Below are positions 50,491 to 62,057 of a stretch of 64,000 nt of DNA, in pieces. The position numbers and the translations under genes were made by a program. The stretch's first letter is position 1. Every line of letters begins with the position of its first letter. The DNA lies in NCBI RefSeq assembly GCF_958979055.1, contig NC_084886.1:1321001-1385000 (forward strand), read 5' to 3'. The DNA comes from Alnus glutinosa. Its lineage: Eukaryota > Streptophyta > Magnoliopsida > Fagales > Betulaceae. The notes beneath the pieces are model-generated. The model worked only from the letters and a program-made list of their open reading frames with translations, did no database searches and had not been told where the DNA came from.

Positions 50491-50589
50491 CTCTCAGAAG
50501 GAATACAATTTTCAAAATAGATGCTGTCAGAACTAATCTTCTTAACCACTTGCAACCCGCTTTTATTTATGTATATCTCTTCAGTTTCT

Positions 50590-50990
50590 TCATACTAGCC
50601 GTGTTCTTTCAAACATCTAGCATACCTCGCCAAAAAGTCAGCGGGCATGTTCATGTGGCGAAAAATGAAAGCAGGACGACAATTTCCCCTTGCAAGCAAA
50701 CGCTTAGAATGGACTACTTCAGGCATTGCACGTGCTCGAGTGCTACTTTGTAGTTAGCAGATCTTTAGCATCTCCACAGTCTGTTTGCACCAAAACATCC
50801 TTATAACATGGCTTAGCGATAAGGAGTCCATTTAGAATTCCCAGCATCTCCATCCTCACCACATCACCTCTCTGAAAATTCCAGCTTAATTGGCAAGAAA
50901 TAGGCATGCCATTTTCATCCCGCACACGTACTCCTAATCCTACACAACCTCCTGGAGCCTTTAGCGAGGCATCAGGTGCAGGATACAAAT
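50590..50990 (-). pseudogene. RNase H-like (RVT_3) domain pseudogene
   Basis: The minus strand reads PAPDASLKAPGGCVGLGVRV, RDENGMP, then MEMLGILNGLLIAKPCYKDV and QTDCGDAKDLL, the core of the plant RNase H-like RVT_3 domain. Normal members have D-rich starts and E..A...GL..A...G. A stop follows, but another frame continues with FRHMNMPADFLARYARCLKE, the expected end of this domain (..N..AD.LA..A). At least one frameshift and stops break it. Such domains come from LINE-type elements or from genes derived from them. Confidence 0.6.
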
Positions 50991-51748
50991 TCTCTTACTT
51001 AAGAGAATGGCAAACGGGAAGGGCATCCTGGTATATAGCTAGACATTTTCCTTGGCCTTCAACTATACTCCACCATTAATTACGTTTGTTGTACTATGTA
51101 GCTCAAAGAATTTCTAAATTCATGCATATCCAAATTCCTATGCGTGAGAAGTATCATTGGCAAATCTAAAGCTACCACGAAGAAGGGAAAAACATATGGT
51201 AAATATCTTAAAAACATTAATTTAAGCTTAATTAGATATCTTGTAATAATATTGGTTTAATCTTAATCAGATATATGTTATTTTGTAATAAATGCAGGAC
51301 CTGTGAGGGGACAACTATCAAATTGGGATAGACCTCGTCGTGGTGTTGCCATCACCTCGGATGCCTCGCTAAAGGCTCCACGACGAGGTCTATCCCAATT
51401 TGATAGTTGTCCCCTCACAGGTCCTGCATTTATTACAAAATAACATATATCTGATTAAGATTAAACCAATATTATTACAAGATATCTAATTAAGCTTAAA
51501 TTAATGTTTTCAAGATATTTACCATATGTTTTTCCCTTCTTCGTGGTAACTTTAGATTTGCCAATGATACTTCTCACGCATAGGAATTTGGATATGCATG
51601 AATTTAGAAATTCTTTGAGCTACATAGTACAACAAACGTAATTAATGGTGGAGTATAGTTGAAGGCCAAGGAAAATGTCTAGCTATATACCAGGATGCCC
51701 TTCCCATTTGCCATTCTCTTAAGTAAGAGAATTTGTATCCTGCACCTG
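50973..51748. repeat. Near-perfect 371-bp inverted repeat with 34-bp loop
   Basis: The left arm (50973-51343) and the right arm (51378-51748) are reverse complements of equal length with only about three mismatches by eye (near 50990-51020, 51175 and 51213), so about 99% identity. The loop is 51344-51377. The word gatgcctcgctaaaggctcc occurs in the loop and, inverted, just left of the left arm (in the RNase H-like remnant). Transcription of this locus would give a long hairpin RNA. No coding frame is seen in the arms. Confidence 0.95.
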
Positions 51749-51749
51749 G

Positions 51750-54330
51750 TCACCCAAAATAGTAGAAGCACAGTTATATGTCAGCTTTAAATCCTACAAT
51801 AATTTTTTTTTCTTCATGAATAAATAGTAGATTAAACTTGCTAGCACTACTAAGTTAATAATCTAAGATCCATTTAGCTAATTTTGAGTTAGCTATTGGA
51901 ATTCTATTGCCACATTTGAACATTCAATGAGATGAAGGAAGACACGAAGAAGAAAATAAAACTTTAAAACATGGCCTTTTTAGCTCCCGGAAAACTGGCT
52001 CTTTGTGGAATATGAAGGTTTCCTATTTTTTTTTATAAGTGAATATGAAGGTTTCCTATTGTGATCATCATCATCATAATCATTATTAGACAGGAGGTCA
52101 ATTTTTACAAAATCTAATATAAGCTTGCTAGTGCCTCATAATTGCATGTCATGTCTTATTGCCAGTCTTAATGTTGCATAGTAACTAATTTTCTTAACGT
52201 TGCGTAGTAGCTAATTTTCTTAGAATTACTGTTGTCTCTTGATGAAAATTTAAATTTTGGAAAAGAGAATTAGGACTTACTTTTTTTTTTTTGAAAGGTT
52301 GTGGATTTTAGTTTAGAGTTTGTTGATGCCAATTTGTTGTGCTAACATATAGGTTTCTGAATGAATGATCACATGGCATTCTTTTAGTTGATTGTGCCAA
52401 TAAGCTCTAGCTGAAATTATACCTCCCTTTTTAAGGTCAAGTTGGGAGTGATGTCTACAATCTGAGACCAACCATTTGCATGTTTAATTTATCAAAACCT
52501 TTTTGTGTCATTTGATCATTGATAGAAAGGATTCATCTCTAACAAAATCTTACAGTGAGGTTGAATATACACCGTACATATTTAACAGCTCGGGCTTGGT
52601 TTCTCTCTTTCTTTATGCTCTTTTGTCTTGTTTGTTGTTCTTCTCCTAGGTCCAAGAATGCGGATTCGATAGTCTGTTTTAACTACCATAGAAACTATCA
52701 TGTGAGAGCATTTCCTAGTGAGCTCAACAAAACAAGTTTTTAGCCAGATTTTGTCAAGCTCCTTCAGAATACCACCCGCAGCGAGCTCGTCATTGTTACA
52801 GTAAATTTGCCTCGTGTCAGAATCCTTCGCTACTTCTAGCGAACAACATACTACAGAAAATCAGCCCTATACCGACCCTTATTTGTTGGCACTTATATTA
52901 AAATACTGGCGCTTGTTTTGTTACTAACACTCAAAACAGACGAGAAAGAGGTGGTAATGGAGCTAGCAGATTCGTGGAAGAAAGAGGGAGAATCTTGAGG
53001 GAAAGGGAGGAAATCTTTGGGAAAAGAAACGGATATTACTATGGTTGTGGCTATAGTTTGCTCAAGATCTGAGAGTGGGAATCCATGAGATTCAGTTTGA
53101 TCATATTGCTCTCTCTCTCTCTCTCTTTAGGAGCGAGTTTGTGAGGTTGATTGGGCAGCTAGGTTTGTGAATTTCAGGAGTTGAGTTTGGTTGAAGGATT
53201 TTAGCTTCGAGTTTTTGTGGGGGTATTTTGGGTGGTTGGGATTGTGAATTGCAAGGAATTAATTTTGTTTAAGCTTGAATTTTGTAGTTTTAGTTTTTGT
53301 GCAGTGTGCGTTTGTGGGGTTGATTGGGCGGCTGGATTTGTGAATTTCAGGGATTGAGTTTGGTTTAAGCTTCAATTTGTGTTTCTAGTTTGTGTATGAA
53401 AATGGTTTCGGACAGGCCATGATTTGAGAGTTTCGCATTGATTGTTCGATTGTGAAAATTCATTTTCGTAAAAATGATTTCATTTTGTTTCAGGTTTAGG
53501 TAGGCTATGAATTGTTAGGTTTGTTTGTTAAAATAAAATTAAAGAAGGAATAAAGAAGAGATTTAAATGGAATAGAGAAAGATAATAGAGAGTTGAATGT
53601 GTAGTGCTTTTGAAAAGTAGCTAGCTAAACTAGAACTCACTTTTTCTAGTCAAATTTTAGCTAGGGAATAGCTAGTTCACTAGTAATGCTCTAGTTGCAC
53701 GTCTATCTTAATTTATTTTTTACATTTTAAACCTTCGATGTAAACCATCAAAGTGATGTGTTATGTAAGATTATTTGTATTGCAATGTGATTTAGTGCAT
53801 TGATTGAGCTTTATTCAATTTCATTTCGTTTTGTTCTATTATTGACTGGTGAAATTCTAAATCTTGAAGGATCTTAACTTTTGTGCGAATGCAAAGAATT
53901 AGGGGCTATTATCCACAACAATGGAAAAATATGACTGTTGGAATAAAGAATAAAGAAATAATAAAGACAAAAAAGTATTTAAATGAAGTAGAGAAAGATT
54001 TAGAAAGTTTGACGTGAGGTATTTTTGGGATGTTGCTAGTTAAAATGGCAAAAATGGGTTTTCTAACTAAAATTTATCTAAAGTTTGGTAAGTTCATTAG
54101 GAATGCTCTTTGGGCACTATTTACTGTTTTATGTTTGGATTGTAGTATCATTTGCTGTAATCAGCAGGTAGATGAGTTTGTTGTAGTTGTCAATCGTTTG
54201 TCAAACTGTAAGATACACCATCAAAGCAGAAATTGGACTTCAACCCAAAATTCTGGGACAAACATGTGTCATGAAAGCAATGTTTTCTCCCCCTTGGTGA
54301 TATAGGAAAATGAGATGAAGACAAGAAGAA
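51750..54330. other. Gene-poor region; transposon-like debris
   Basis: No convincing gene is seen. At 53100-53400 phrases such as gttgattgggc(a/g)gct.g.ttgtgaatttcagg and gagtttggttt..gctt recur two or three times, so this stretch is built of diverged direct repeats preceded by a (CT)n tract (53110-53128). Around 53520-53700 and 53935-54115 two diverged copies of one element occur (ggaataaagaa, tttaaatg(a/g)a.tagagaaag, then ctagttcactagtaatgctc / taagttcattaggaatgctc). Similar words occur at 2190-2330. Confidence 0.4.
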
Positions 54331-54349
54331 TAAGGAAGACCATGGTAAT

Positions 54350-54350
54350 G

Positions 54351-54391
<41 letters not shown>

Positions 54392-54418
54392 AGAAAGAAA
54401 GAAAGAAAGAAAAAAAAA
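54350..54418. repeat. Long A-run with (GAAA)n
   Basis: About 37 consecutive A (54352-54388) is followed by gaagaaagaaagaaagaaag and a further A-run. It could be the tail of a retroposed sequence, or an expanded microsatellite. Confidence 0.8.
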
Positions 54419-54855
54419 AGTAACGAATCTTTAAACTTTTGTTTGTTTGTCATTTAACCATACACAATTCATAATTGTTCCCTACTAATCACTTTTTCCT
54501 CCATATCGGGCATCTTACCCAATCAAATTTCAGCTTAGTAAAGCATGAAGTCCCTTCCATAGGGTAGTTAAAGTCACCATTTAGAACAATCCTCCAAACC
54601 AATTTATAAAACAATGTTATGCCCTAAAAACATCCAATTAGTAGAGCAAGTACCCCACCTGTTAAAGATTTAAGGATCATATTATTTGTTTTAACTCATC
54701 CATTGGGGACAATATCATGAGGCACAGCTACAATTGTCTAGGGTGGCAACAATGACGGCTGCCATTATTGTTCAAGTTAGATACAATATAAAGACAGTGA
54801 AAGAATATAAACCTAGATGTTGAGAGTGAGAGAGAGAGGGTGAAACAAGAGTGAA

Positions 54856-55550
54856 TCACAAATAGTTAGAAAAATGGGAAAAGGATTTGAGTTTGAGTTC
54901 AAGGAAAAGACCGGCTACGATGCGGTAAATGATTTTACCCATTTCACAATTTACATCTATACCTATCAAAAGCATTATCATACCAAAGGGCAGTGAAGAT
55001 GACAGATTTTTCCAAAATTTGGATGTCCATAAATTCATCTTGTGTCACTAATAATAAAGAAATACAAAATAAGCCCAAGATTTTTTCCTTGTTTTAATCA
55101 CAGATGGGGGGGGGGGGGGGGGGGGGGACCAACAAAATATATGAATTGAGACACTAAACACTTCTATTGCATTCAGAATCTCTAACATCAGCACATCTCA
55201 GGTTAGATGCTAAAATATATGTGTGCGCGCTTAACGATAAATATGTAATAGTTGTTGAGTAGGTGCAGGAGATCATAATATCATGAGGGCTGTCATTCCA
55301 TGAACATTAAGAGAAACTGTAAGGGGCTGAATGTATAATTACTAAGAGGGAGAAAATGCAGTAAGTTCGCAACAGAAATTAAAATGATAGGAGCTACGTA
55401 CCTTGCAGTACCCTTGGGTCTTTTCTTTTTCTTTTCTTTTTTGCCTTCTCTTGAGCTTTAGCATAGGATGATGAAGTGATGGCTGCAGTTGAGGAAGAAG
55501 AAGTGACGGGCAGCTGGGGCTGTTGGGAGCTAGGTCAAGGACCAATTCAT
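54856..55550 (-). pseudogene. Possible exon fragments of an unrecognised gene
   Basis: Two minus-strand stretches look coding. At about 55550-55400 one frame reads KDELVLDLAPNSP and, after a 1-base shift, LPVTSSSSTAAITSSYAKAQ then EKAKKKRKRKDPRVLQ, directly followed by a good donor (gtacgt). At about 55038-54963 another reads EFMDIQILEKSVIFTALWYD then NAFDR before gtatag. The compositions (Ser-rich linker, Lys/Arg cluster) suggest a nuclear protein. The frameshift suggests decay. The family is not recognised and the link between the two pieces is a guess. Confidence 0.25.
55106..55127 (+). repeat. Uninterrupted run of 22 G
   Basis: A pure G run follows cacagat and precedes accaacaaaa. Such a long homopolymer of G is rare in AT-rich plant DNA and could form quadruplex or triplex structures; its length may also be a sequencing estimate. 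Confidence 0.95.
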
Positions 55551-55739
55551 CTTTACGGGTCCTGCATTGACAGCCCTATGGTTCATCCTGGAGGCCCATA
55601 ATCATAGTTCATCCTTCTCTTGAGCTTTTGTGTCTTCCCTTAAATTAGTTTTTCAATTGTAGTTGGTGTTCCATTGAATCAGAGTTATAACAATTCCCTT
55701 TAACGGTCTTATATCTAGGAAAAAGAATAGAGGCACTAA

Positions 55740-56001
55740 TGTGATGAGACTCTGTCCAAGCCCAACTGGTCGATTCTTAGTGGCTACTTACTGGCCCGCC
55801 CATTCCAAGCTGAGAGTTGATCCCCATGGCTTGGGCGAAGCTCTGGGTCACGTGGTTCCTAGAGTGGAAGGGTGTGGAGGGCTATGCGTGAGGCTGGTTT
55901 CACAGAGCAGCGAGTACTTCCCGCTCCTGGTAGTGGAAGGATACCGGGTCAGTGCCACCTGGATCCAACAAATTACTTATCAAAAAAAAAAAAAAAAAAA
56001 A
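55740..56001 (+). mobile_element. Retroposon 3' end with poly-A
   Basis: A GC-balanced segment (tgtccaagcccaactggtcg ... ggatccaacaaattacttatc) ends in a run of about 21 A (55981-56001). The junction cttatc plus A-run is the same as at the LINE tail in the SPL intron (35236-35253), so this is probably another 5'-truncated non-LTR element, of another subfamily. No intact frame is present. Confidence 0.5.
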
Positions 56002-56737
56002 AGAAGAAGAAAAGAATAGTTTTGTCTATTATATCACAACCAGTACATTTTAAGTTATATTTGGGACCTTAGAAACGCAAGTATTCAATGTCTTTCAAAT
56101 TTGAAGTATATCCATATAGACCAACTAACCAAATATATTTATTCGTATTAATTAAGGGATAAATCAAATTTCATTCTTAGGTTTTCATGCGATTTTAATT
56201 TAGCCTTTTGGTTTTTAATTTCAACAATTAGGTGCCTAGGCTATTCACTATGGCATACCAATGGAGGGATCTATTTGAAAAAGAAAAACCAAGGATCAAT
56301 TGCTGAAATTGAAAATTCAAAAATTAAATTGAAATCACATGAAAATCTAGGAATTAATTTTTTTGGTTCTTAAATAATTAAACAAAAAACAAAACAATAG
56401 AGCACATGTCACTCGAATACGCACAACTCTCGCCATTTATTATTACGGCATGCTAAGTAGTCCATCCCGGTCCTATGGGCTCTCAAACCCACAGGGTTCA
56501 TCCTGAGGCCCATAACCTCGGAGTCCCTCCCATTTGTCTTTCTTGTTTGCGTCAGATTGCACCTATTGTTTAGATATAGGCAGGTCTCAGAAATCAAGGC
56601 AGGGCTCTATCACTCGCTTTTCCATACCAAAATCATAGATATAGGCTGAATCATGCACCTATTGTTTAGGACATGAAGTCATCATTTCTTTTTATATATA
56701 TATATATATAAGTGACATAAAGTCATAATTTCTTATT

Positions 56738-57176
56738 GGGAAAAGTACACATAATCCCTTCCAAATTACCACTTCATTGACAATGTTCCTTCAAAGTACC
56801 AATTGCGTCAATTTACCCCTCCTAAACTACCGAAAAATGTCGATGTCCCCTTAATGACAAGAATACCCCTCATAAATTTTTAATTTTTTTTTAAAAAAAA
56901 ATCTTAAATAACAGAAAGTTATACCAAAAAAATAAAAATAAAATAAGTTTTTCTTTTTTTTTCAGTTATTTTTTCTTTTAAAAAAAAAATTGGTCTTTTT
57001 ACGTTTTTTATTTTAAAAAATCGTAAAAAAAAGTTTAGGGTCATTTTCATCTTTTTGTTGGTCTTAAGGGGACATTAACATTTTTGGTAGTTTGAGAAGG
57101 ATATTGACACAATTAGTAGTTTAAAGGGACATTGACAATAAGGTGGTAGTTTGAGGGGATTATGTGTATTTTTCCC
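56738..57176. mobile_element. Long-TIR Mutator-like element, 439 bp
   Basis: The ends gggaaaagtacacataatcc and ggattatgtgtatttttccc are inverted, and the arms can be followed for about 150 bp (for example aatgtcgatgtccccttaa / ttaaggggacattaacatt). The flanks TTTCTTATT (56729-56737) and TTTCTTTTT (57177-57185) match at 8 of 9 bases, as expected of a 9-bp target duplication. The AT-rich interior has no coding sequence. Confidence 0.75.
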
Positions 57177-57483
57177 TTTCTTTTTTCTTTTTTCTTTTTT
57201 CTTTTCCTCAGCATTTGTCATTTGTCCAACTTTCTCCTTTAGTCAATCATACATGCTGGTCTCTTCACAATATTCGTTCATGCCTTTGTTCTCTATTCTA
57301 GATTATCTTCTAATATCAAATGTAAAAGATGTTCATAGATAAAAATTGTGGAAACTTTACAAAATTCCCTTGAACTTCTATTTGTTTTCAAATGACTTTT
57401 CTAAAGTTCAAAAACTCTCAATTTCATCATTCGAACTTCTAATTTGATGCAATATCACCCTTCGTTAGGGTTTGACGGCCCCC

Positions 57484-57838
57484 TTGAAAAAGATGAAATT
57501 ATCCTCATGATTATTTAAAAAAAAAAGACATATTGGTTATGGATACCCGTGGGTCTACGATTGAGGGTCTGGTGATGACCCATGCTGGGTCATAAGGTGA
57601 CTCAGTCGGGTCACCTTGGCGCGGGTCTAGTCACCCACGGTAGGGTCACCTTGAAAATGACGAAAATATCCTCATGAATTTTTTTTTCATTTTTATTTTA
57701 AAAAATATATATTGGGTATGGATACCCGTGGGTCTAAGGTTTGACCCACGCTGGGTCATAAGGTGACCCAGCCGTGTGTCACCTTGGCATGGGTCTAGTG
57801 ACCCACGGGCCACGGCGGGGTCACTGCCAGACCAACCC
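57484..57838. repeat. Tandem duplication, GGGTC-rich repeat, two units
   Basis: Two diverged units (about 57484-57650 and 57651-57838) share, in order: ttgaaaa(a/t)ga(t/c)gaaa, atcctcatga, tatggatacccgtgggtct, acccatgctgggtcataagg, and ggtcaccttggc. Each unit is full of short inverted words (tgaccc / gggtca). The sequence just before it (57350-57480) resembles a half of a Mutator-like inverted repeat, so this may be the interior of a decayed element. Confidence 0.6.
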
Positions 57839-57989
57839 AACGCTAGTCTTGTGTTTTTTTTAAAAAAAATAAAATTCGATGGTATTAGCTATGTCTATTT
57901 TATTTGGGCATTACTATCCTATCACCTACCGCAGGGAATCGCTAAGGATGAGCTAGACGACGAAAAACCGTAGACGCTCTCTCAATGCC

Positions 57990-58870
57990 AATTGAGTCAT
58001 AGCCTGACCCAGGCCTCGTGGAGTCCAATGTAGCTAATACTAATCAGAAATGAGTGATTCTCGTTACGGGATTCAAACTCACACCCTAGTGCTTGCCTAA
58101 CCTCACGGGAATTCTTTTAAGACCACTAAACCACCACCACCAGTGGTGAGAGAAAGAGAATTAGCTCCATCTATATCACTATTGTAACAATTAAATTGTA
58201 TTTGTGACCTTATAATCCTATCATACGCATCCCCTTCCTTTTAAACTTAAAGTATATGCATATAGACCGACCAATTGTCTAGGTATATCTATTTGTACTA
58301 AATTACTATACAAAAAAAAATAAAATAAAAAAATAACACCAAATTCAATTATAAAATTTCATTGAGTTTCATACCGTTTGTGCTGCATCCAGACGAAATC
58401 AGTATTCACTCCTAGAGTTCATCCTTTATCATCCCATAAGCTCTCCATCTCCTTCTGTCTATCTTGCTGCCTTGTCTCTAGATTTTGCGTCATCCCCTTA
58501 TAGTTTAGGGGTCGGGATCTCCTATAATTGTGGATCTCTATTATTTGAGAGTGAAAGCCAGGGAGTCCACACTCCTGCTCGACAGGAGATCTCCTCTCAC
58601 AACCCGTGCTATTATCCTCTCCTCTCGTTGACAGAAAATTGCAAGAGATCCGAATCCAACCCTTGCCCCCTAGAGCCTTGATCTTCCGCCATCTGCCCAC
58701 GACCAATGTCAGACCGTGGCTGCAAAAAATTTCCAGAAACGGAATATCAATATTATTTCTTTCTCGGAAGCAAAGAAAATATTAATTCTAGTTTCAAGCA
58801 AAAGGACAAAACGTAAGACAATAATAGATCTGATACCAGGCTGCTATAGCAAATGATAGATCTGACATCA
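57990..58870. other. Retroelement debris
   Basis: The tail-like sequence gggattcaaactcacaccct ... ggaattcttttaagaccact (58069-58130) is common in plant repeats. The stretch 58200-58300 (gtatatgcatatagaccgac) resembles 56095-56155 (gtatatccatatagaccaac), so two related elements lie about 2 kb apart. At 58849-58860 ctgatacca is reminiscent of the complement of a tRNA-Met primer-binding site, but is not conclusive. No gene is seen. Confidence 0.4.
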
Positions 58871-60400
58871 AATCTGGTTTAAGCAAAAAGCGGTGCACGG
58901 TGAGGAAGTTCCAATGAAAGACTGGTGGCAGACCGGAGGGGAAGGAGGCGCGTGAAGCTGACGAAGGTATTTAGGCGTAGACGCTTAGGATTCTCGATCA
59001 CGATGATGAATAATATAAGAAAAGGAACTTATTAGAGATCCTCACGCGTAGACCTAGAGGCTAGAGCTTTGTTTTTGTTTTTGTTTTTGTTTTTGTTTTT
59101 GTTTTTATTTTTTTCTTTTTCTTCTATCTTTTTAACTATTAAGGGGAAGAACAAAAATGAATGGATGTTTACGGTTTTGCCCTTACCGCTTTTCCTGCCA
59201 ATTGGGTGCACACATAACGACGTATTACGTAATTAATTAATTTTGGAGTCTTGGACGGTCCAAGCGGGTGCCCTAGCTTCCTCTTCCAACTTCCAAGAGG
59301 GGGAGGCAGTAGGGGTCGCCGTCGACCACCATCGGACTTCCAGTCTTCCAGAAGTAGTCCGGGCATCGTTCCATGAGCGAGCCGCATGCGCCGTGCTCGT
59401 CAAACCCCACCTTAGTAGACCTTAATCTAGAAAGACAAAGTCAGAGAAAGTAACGGAGATTCTTCGCAGATCGAGTACTGCTATATATACTATAAATCTT
59501 GAATGGAACTACCAATCACAGAGATTAGAGAATTACCGGAGGACCATATACACGGCAGGATCAGGAACGAAATCTGTACAGAAAAACCTTGGTCTAGACA
59601 GACAAATCTCCCGCGGAAAGAGAGAGACTCTTCAGTCTTCACATACGTACGGCTATATATGCCGGAGACCATATACAACGGCAAAAACGAAGCTGAAGCT
59701 GGTAGGGTATGAACAAAGCCTGTATCGAAAACGAACGCCTGGCTGCAGAGAAAATACCCAGGCTTGCAAACCTCAAATCCTTGAAATTCTACTGCGCCAC
59801 AATAACAGGATAAATCTGAATATTGCCATTACTGCTTCTCTTTTCTTTTCTTTTCTTATATCTTGTTTTCTTCACCTACACCCTCTTTTTGGCAATCAGC
59901 CAATCACTACCTTTCTCCGTTTTTTAGAGACCAACCTCTTCAGAACAACCTGTATCCGACTCAGCACTTTAACTATCCACTGGTTGCATTTAAACATTCT
60001 TTTTCAAGGATTTCTTTATTCTTTCTACAACAATCATGTCTTTGAAACAACAATTCCATTTTTACATACCATCAAGATACCCGATTCACATTTAAACCAA
60101 GCAAAAACCTCAATCACAAAAAGCGCAGTAATTTCAAAGAAATCCCCTCTCAGGAATTACTATAAGCATAAGAACCCACAAGAAACAACAATTCCAACAA
60201 AACCCAGAAACAAAAACTTCAAACTGTGATAAAAAGTTCAAAATAAAGAAAACCTTTGAGGCAGAAAAAGAATACCCAGCTGAAAAATCAAACCTTTACC
60301 AAAAAAAAAAATGAAATTTTCCATACAAAATTTGTTACCGGTGCAGCTGAAGTGCAAATCAGCGATTAAAAGACCGGGGTCTGTATATTCTATACTCTAT
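58870..60400. other. Intergenic sequence, no gene recognised
   Basis: It contains a (GTTTTT)n microsatellite at about 59070-59105 and a GC-richer block at 59230-59430. Open frames of 60-80 codons occur on both strands and none resembles a known family. Confidence 0.4.
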
Positions 60401-60800
60401 ATATGCACACAGAGAGACAGAGACTAGAGAGAGAGTGTGTGGTACCGAAGCAAGTGACAGAAGCAAGCGACAAATGAGTTGGCTGGAGGCTGCCGGAGAA
60501 GCGGGCGGCGGAGCTGGAAACGGCGACGGAGTATCGGTGGTGAGGCGCAACGGCACTCTCAGTCTCTCTCCCTCTCTCTCACGAGTTCGTCTATACGGAG
60601 GACGAGGGTCAGTGGCTGAAGCTCCTGGGCGGCGAAGAGCGGCGGTCGTCGATGGGTGGCGTTGGGCGGCGGTCGATTCGTTGGACGGTGGAGATGTACG
60701 GTGGAGAGGGGAAGATTTGGGAAATGGCCGGAGCTGGTGGGCGGCGAAGAGCGGTGGACGGCAAACTTCAGTGGTCGTGGGCGGTGGAGTGGGGTGAGTT
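60396..60800 (+). promoter_or_regulatory. GC-rich island with promoter-like start (weak)
   Basis: A TATA-like ctctatatatg (about 60396-60406) is followed by a GA-rich leader-like stretch and then GC-rich sequence (60475-60800) open on the plus strand from the ATG at 60475 (MSWLEAAGEAGGG...). The deduced peptide is low-complexity Gly/Arg/Val and fits no family; no splice-linked exon was found downstream. It could be the start of a non-coding transcript or chance. Confidence 0.2.
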
Positions 60801-60917
60801 TTGGAGAGGATTTTGAAATTTTGGGATGAAAATTTTCTGAAAATGGGGGGAAGGAAAGGGCATATGAGTATTCTATATTTTGAGGAATTTTCGTTTTTTT
60901 TTTTTTAATCAAAAAGT

Positions 60918-60930
<13 letters not shown>

Positions 60931-60981
<51 letters not shown>
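60931..60981. repeat. AT microsatellite
   Basis: About 25 AT/TA repeats follow an A-run. Confidence 0.95.
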
Positions 60982-60985
<4 letters not shown>

Positions 60986-60993
60986 AATGTGCC

Positions 60994-61032
60994 ACGTAGG
61001 ACGAGGGTCTGACCCAGACCCTCGTCCTACGT
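60994..61032. repeat. Perfect 18-bp-arm hairpin with 3-nt loop
   Basis: The arms acgtaggacgagggtctg (60994-61011) and cagaccctcgtcctacgt (61015-61032) are exact reverse complements around acc. The hairpin is GC-rich in an AT-rich setting and lies 12 bp after the AT microsatellite. There is no T-run after it and no gene next to it. Confidence 0.95.
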
Positions 61033-61039
61033 ATAGACA

Positions 61040-62050
61040 AACTCTTCTTTTTAATCTTTTAGATTTCACAAATCGAGATCTAAGCTTTAAAAACATCTTA
61101 TATGGGCGGGCTGTAGACTCATTAGTTTAGAATGAAATCCATCAACTTCTGTGTATGTCTCTTAGTTTCTCCAATTCCCTCAAAAGCTAGTTATGATGAG
61201 CCAAATTATATGAATTCTCTTGTTAGTACTCTTAATTTTCATCATGGGCTGCAACTAATTTTGCTTGCTGCATTTTTGCTCAACTTTCACCTTTGAGATG
61301 TTCATCCAGAGTTGTGGGGTGTTAGTTGTCTCCATACATTGAGTGTATCCTGTATATGTACCGAAAGTTGGTTAAAAGTGTATTACAAAATTCATTGCCC
61401 TTCTAAATAGTTCATACAAAAATCAAGCTGCTAATAGATAGATCATAGATCCTATTGTAACGTTCTCCAGCATGGAGAGTAGGTTGACGAAGAATGTGAA
61501 AACTGAAAACCCCATTTCGTTATAAAGTTTTTCCTCGTTTTACAATTTTCCAGCCACACACTATTTCGGGGTACATCTTCTTTTTTCTTTTTTTTTCTTT
61601 TTCTTTTTTTTTTTGTCTCAAGAATGCCAGAAAACTATAAGAATTATTTCGTAACTTTTCGTATGAGCTAATTTGACAAATATTTTTGAAAACATTTTCA
61701 AGATTACATACAAAAAACAAAAAATAACTAATTATTTTGGGAAAAAAAAATTAACTGAAAATATTTTACGACCTTAAAAAGGAGATAAACCTTCAACACA
61801 ATTGAGCTAATCCGGTCGCCGGGTAGAAGTACGACTCTTCTTCGGCCAGCCCCCAACTTGGGCTTTTTTTTTTTTTTTTTTTTTTAAGTAACTTGGGCTT
61901 AAATGTTAGCTAATATAGAATAAGCCCGACTCAGAGGCCAAAATGTCTCAGGCCACCTTTGCAAAGAATTATTTAGTGATTGTTACATCTAATATAGTGT
62001 CACGTAGGGTATGTTACCATGTTATTTTAAGAATTTTAAATAACGTGACA
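61040..62050. other. Intergenic sequence, no gene recognised
   Basis: It contains T-rich tracts at 61580-61615 and 61866-61886. Nothing coding is supported. Confidence 0.5.
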
Positions 62051-62057
62051 TTATGGT

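Noticed and set aside
58840..58870. Primer-binding site of a copia-type element (ctgatacca)
   Set aside because: Only about 10 of 12 bases fit, with no LTR border next to it and no polyprotein nearby.
59169..59712. Overlapping 60-72 codon frames in a GC-richer block
   Set aside because: Frames are open on both strands with no recognisable motif; GC content alone explains the lack of stops.
60559..60912. 117-codon minus frame, Pro/Arg/His-rich
   Set aside because: It is the shadow of a GC-rich, low-complexity block, with no homology or splice partners.
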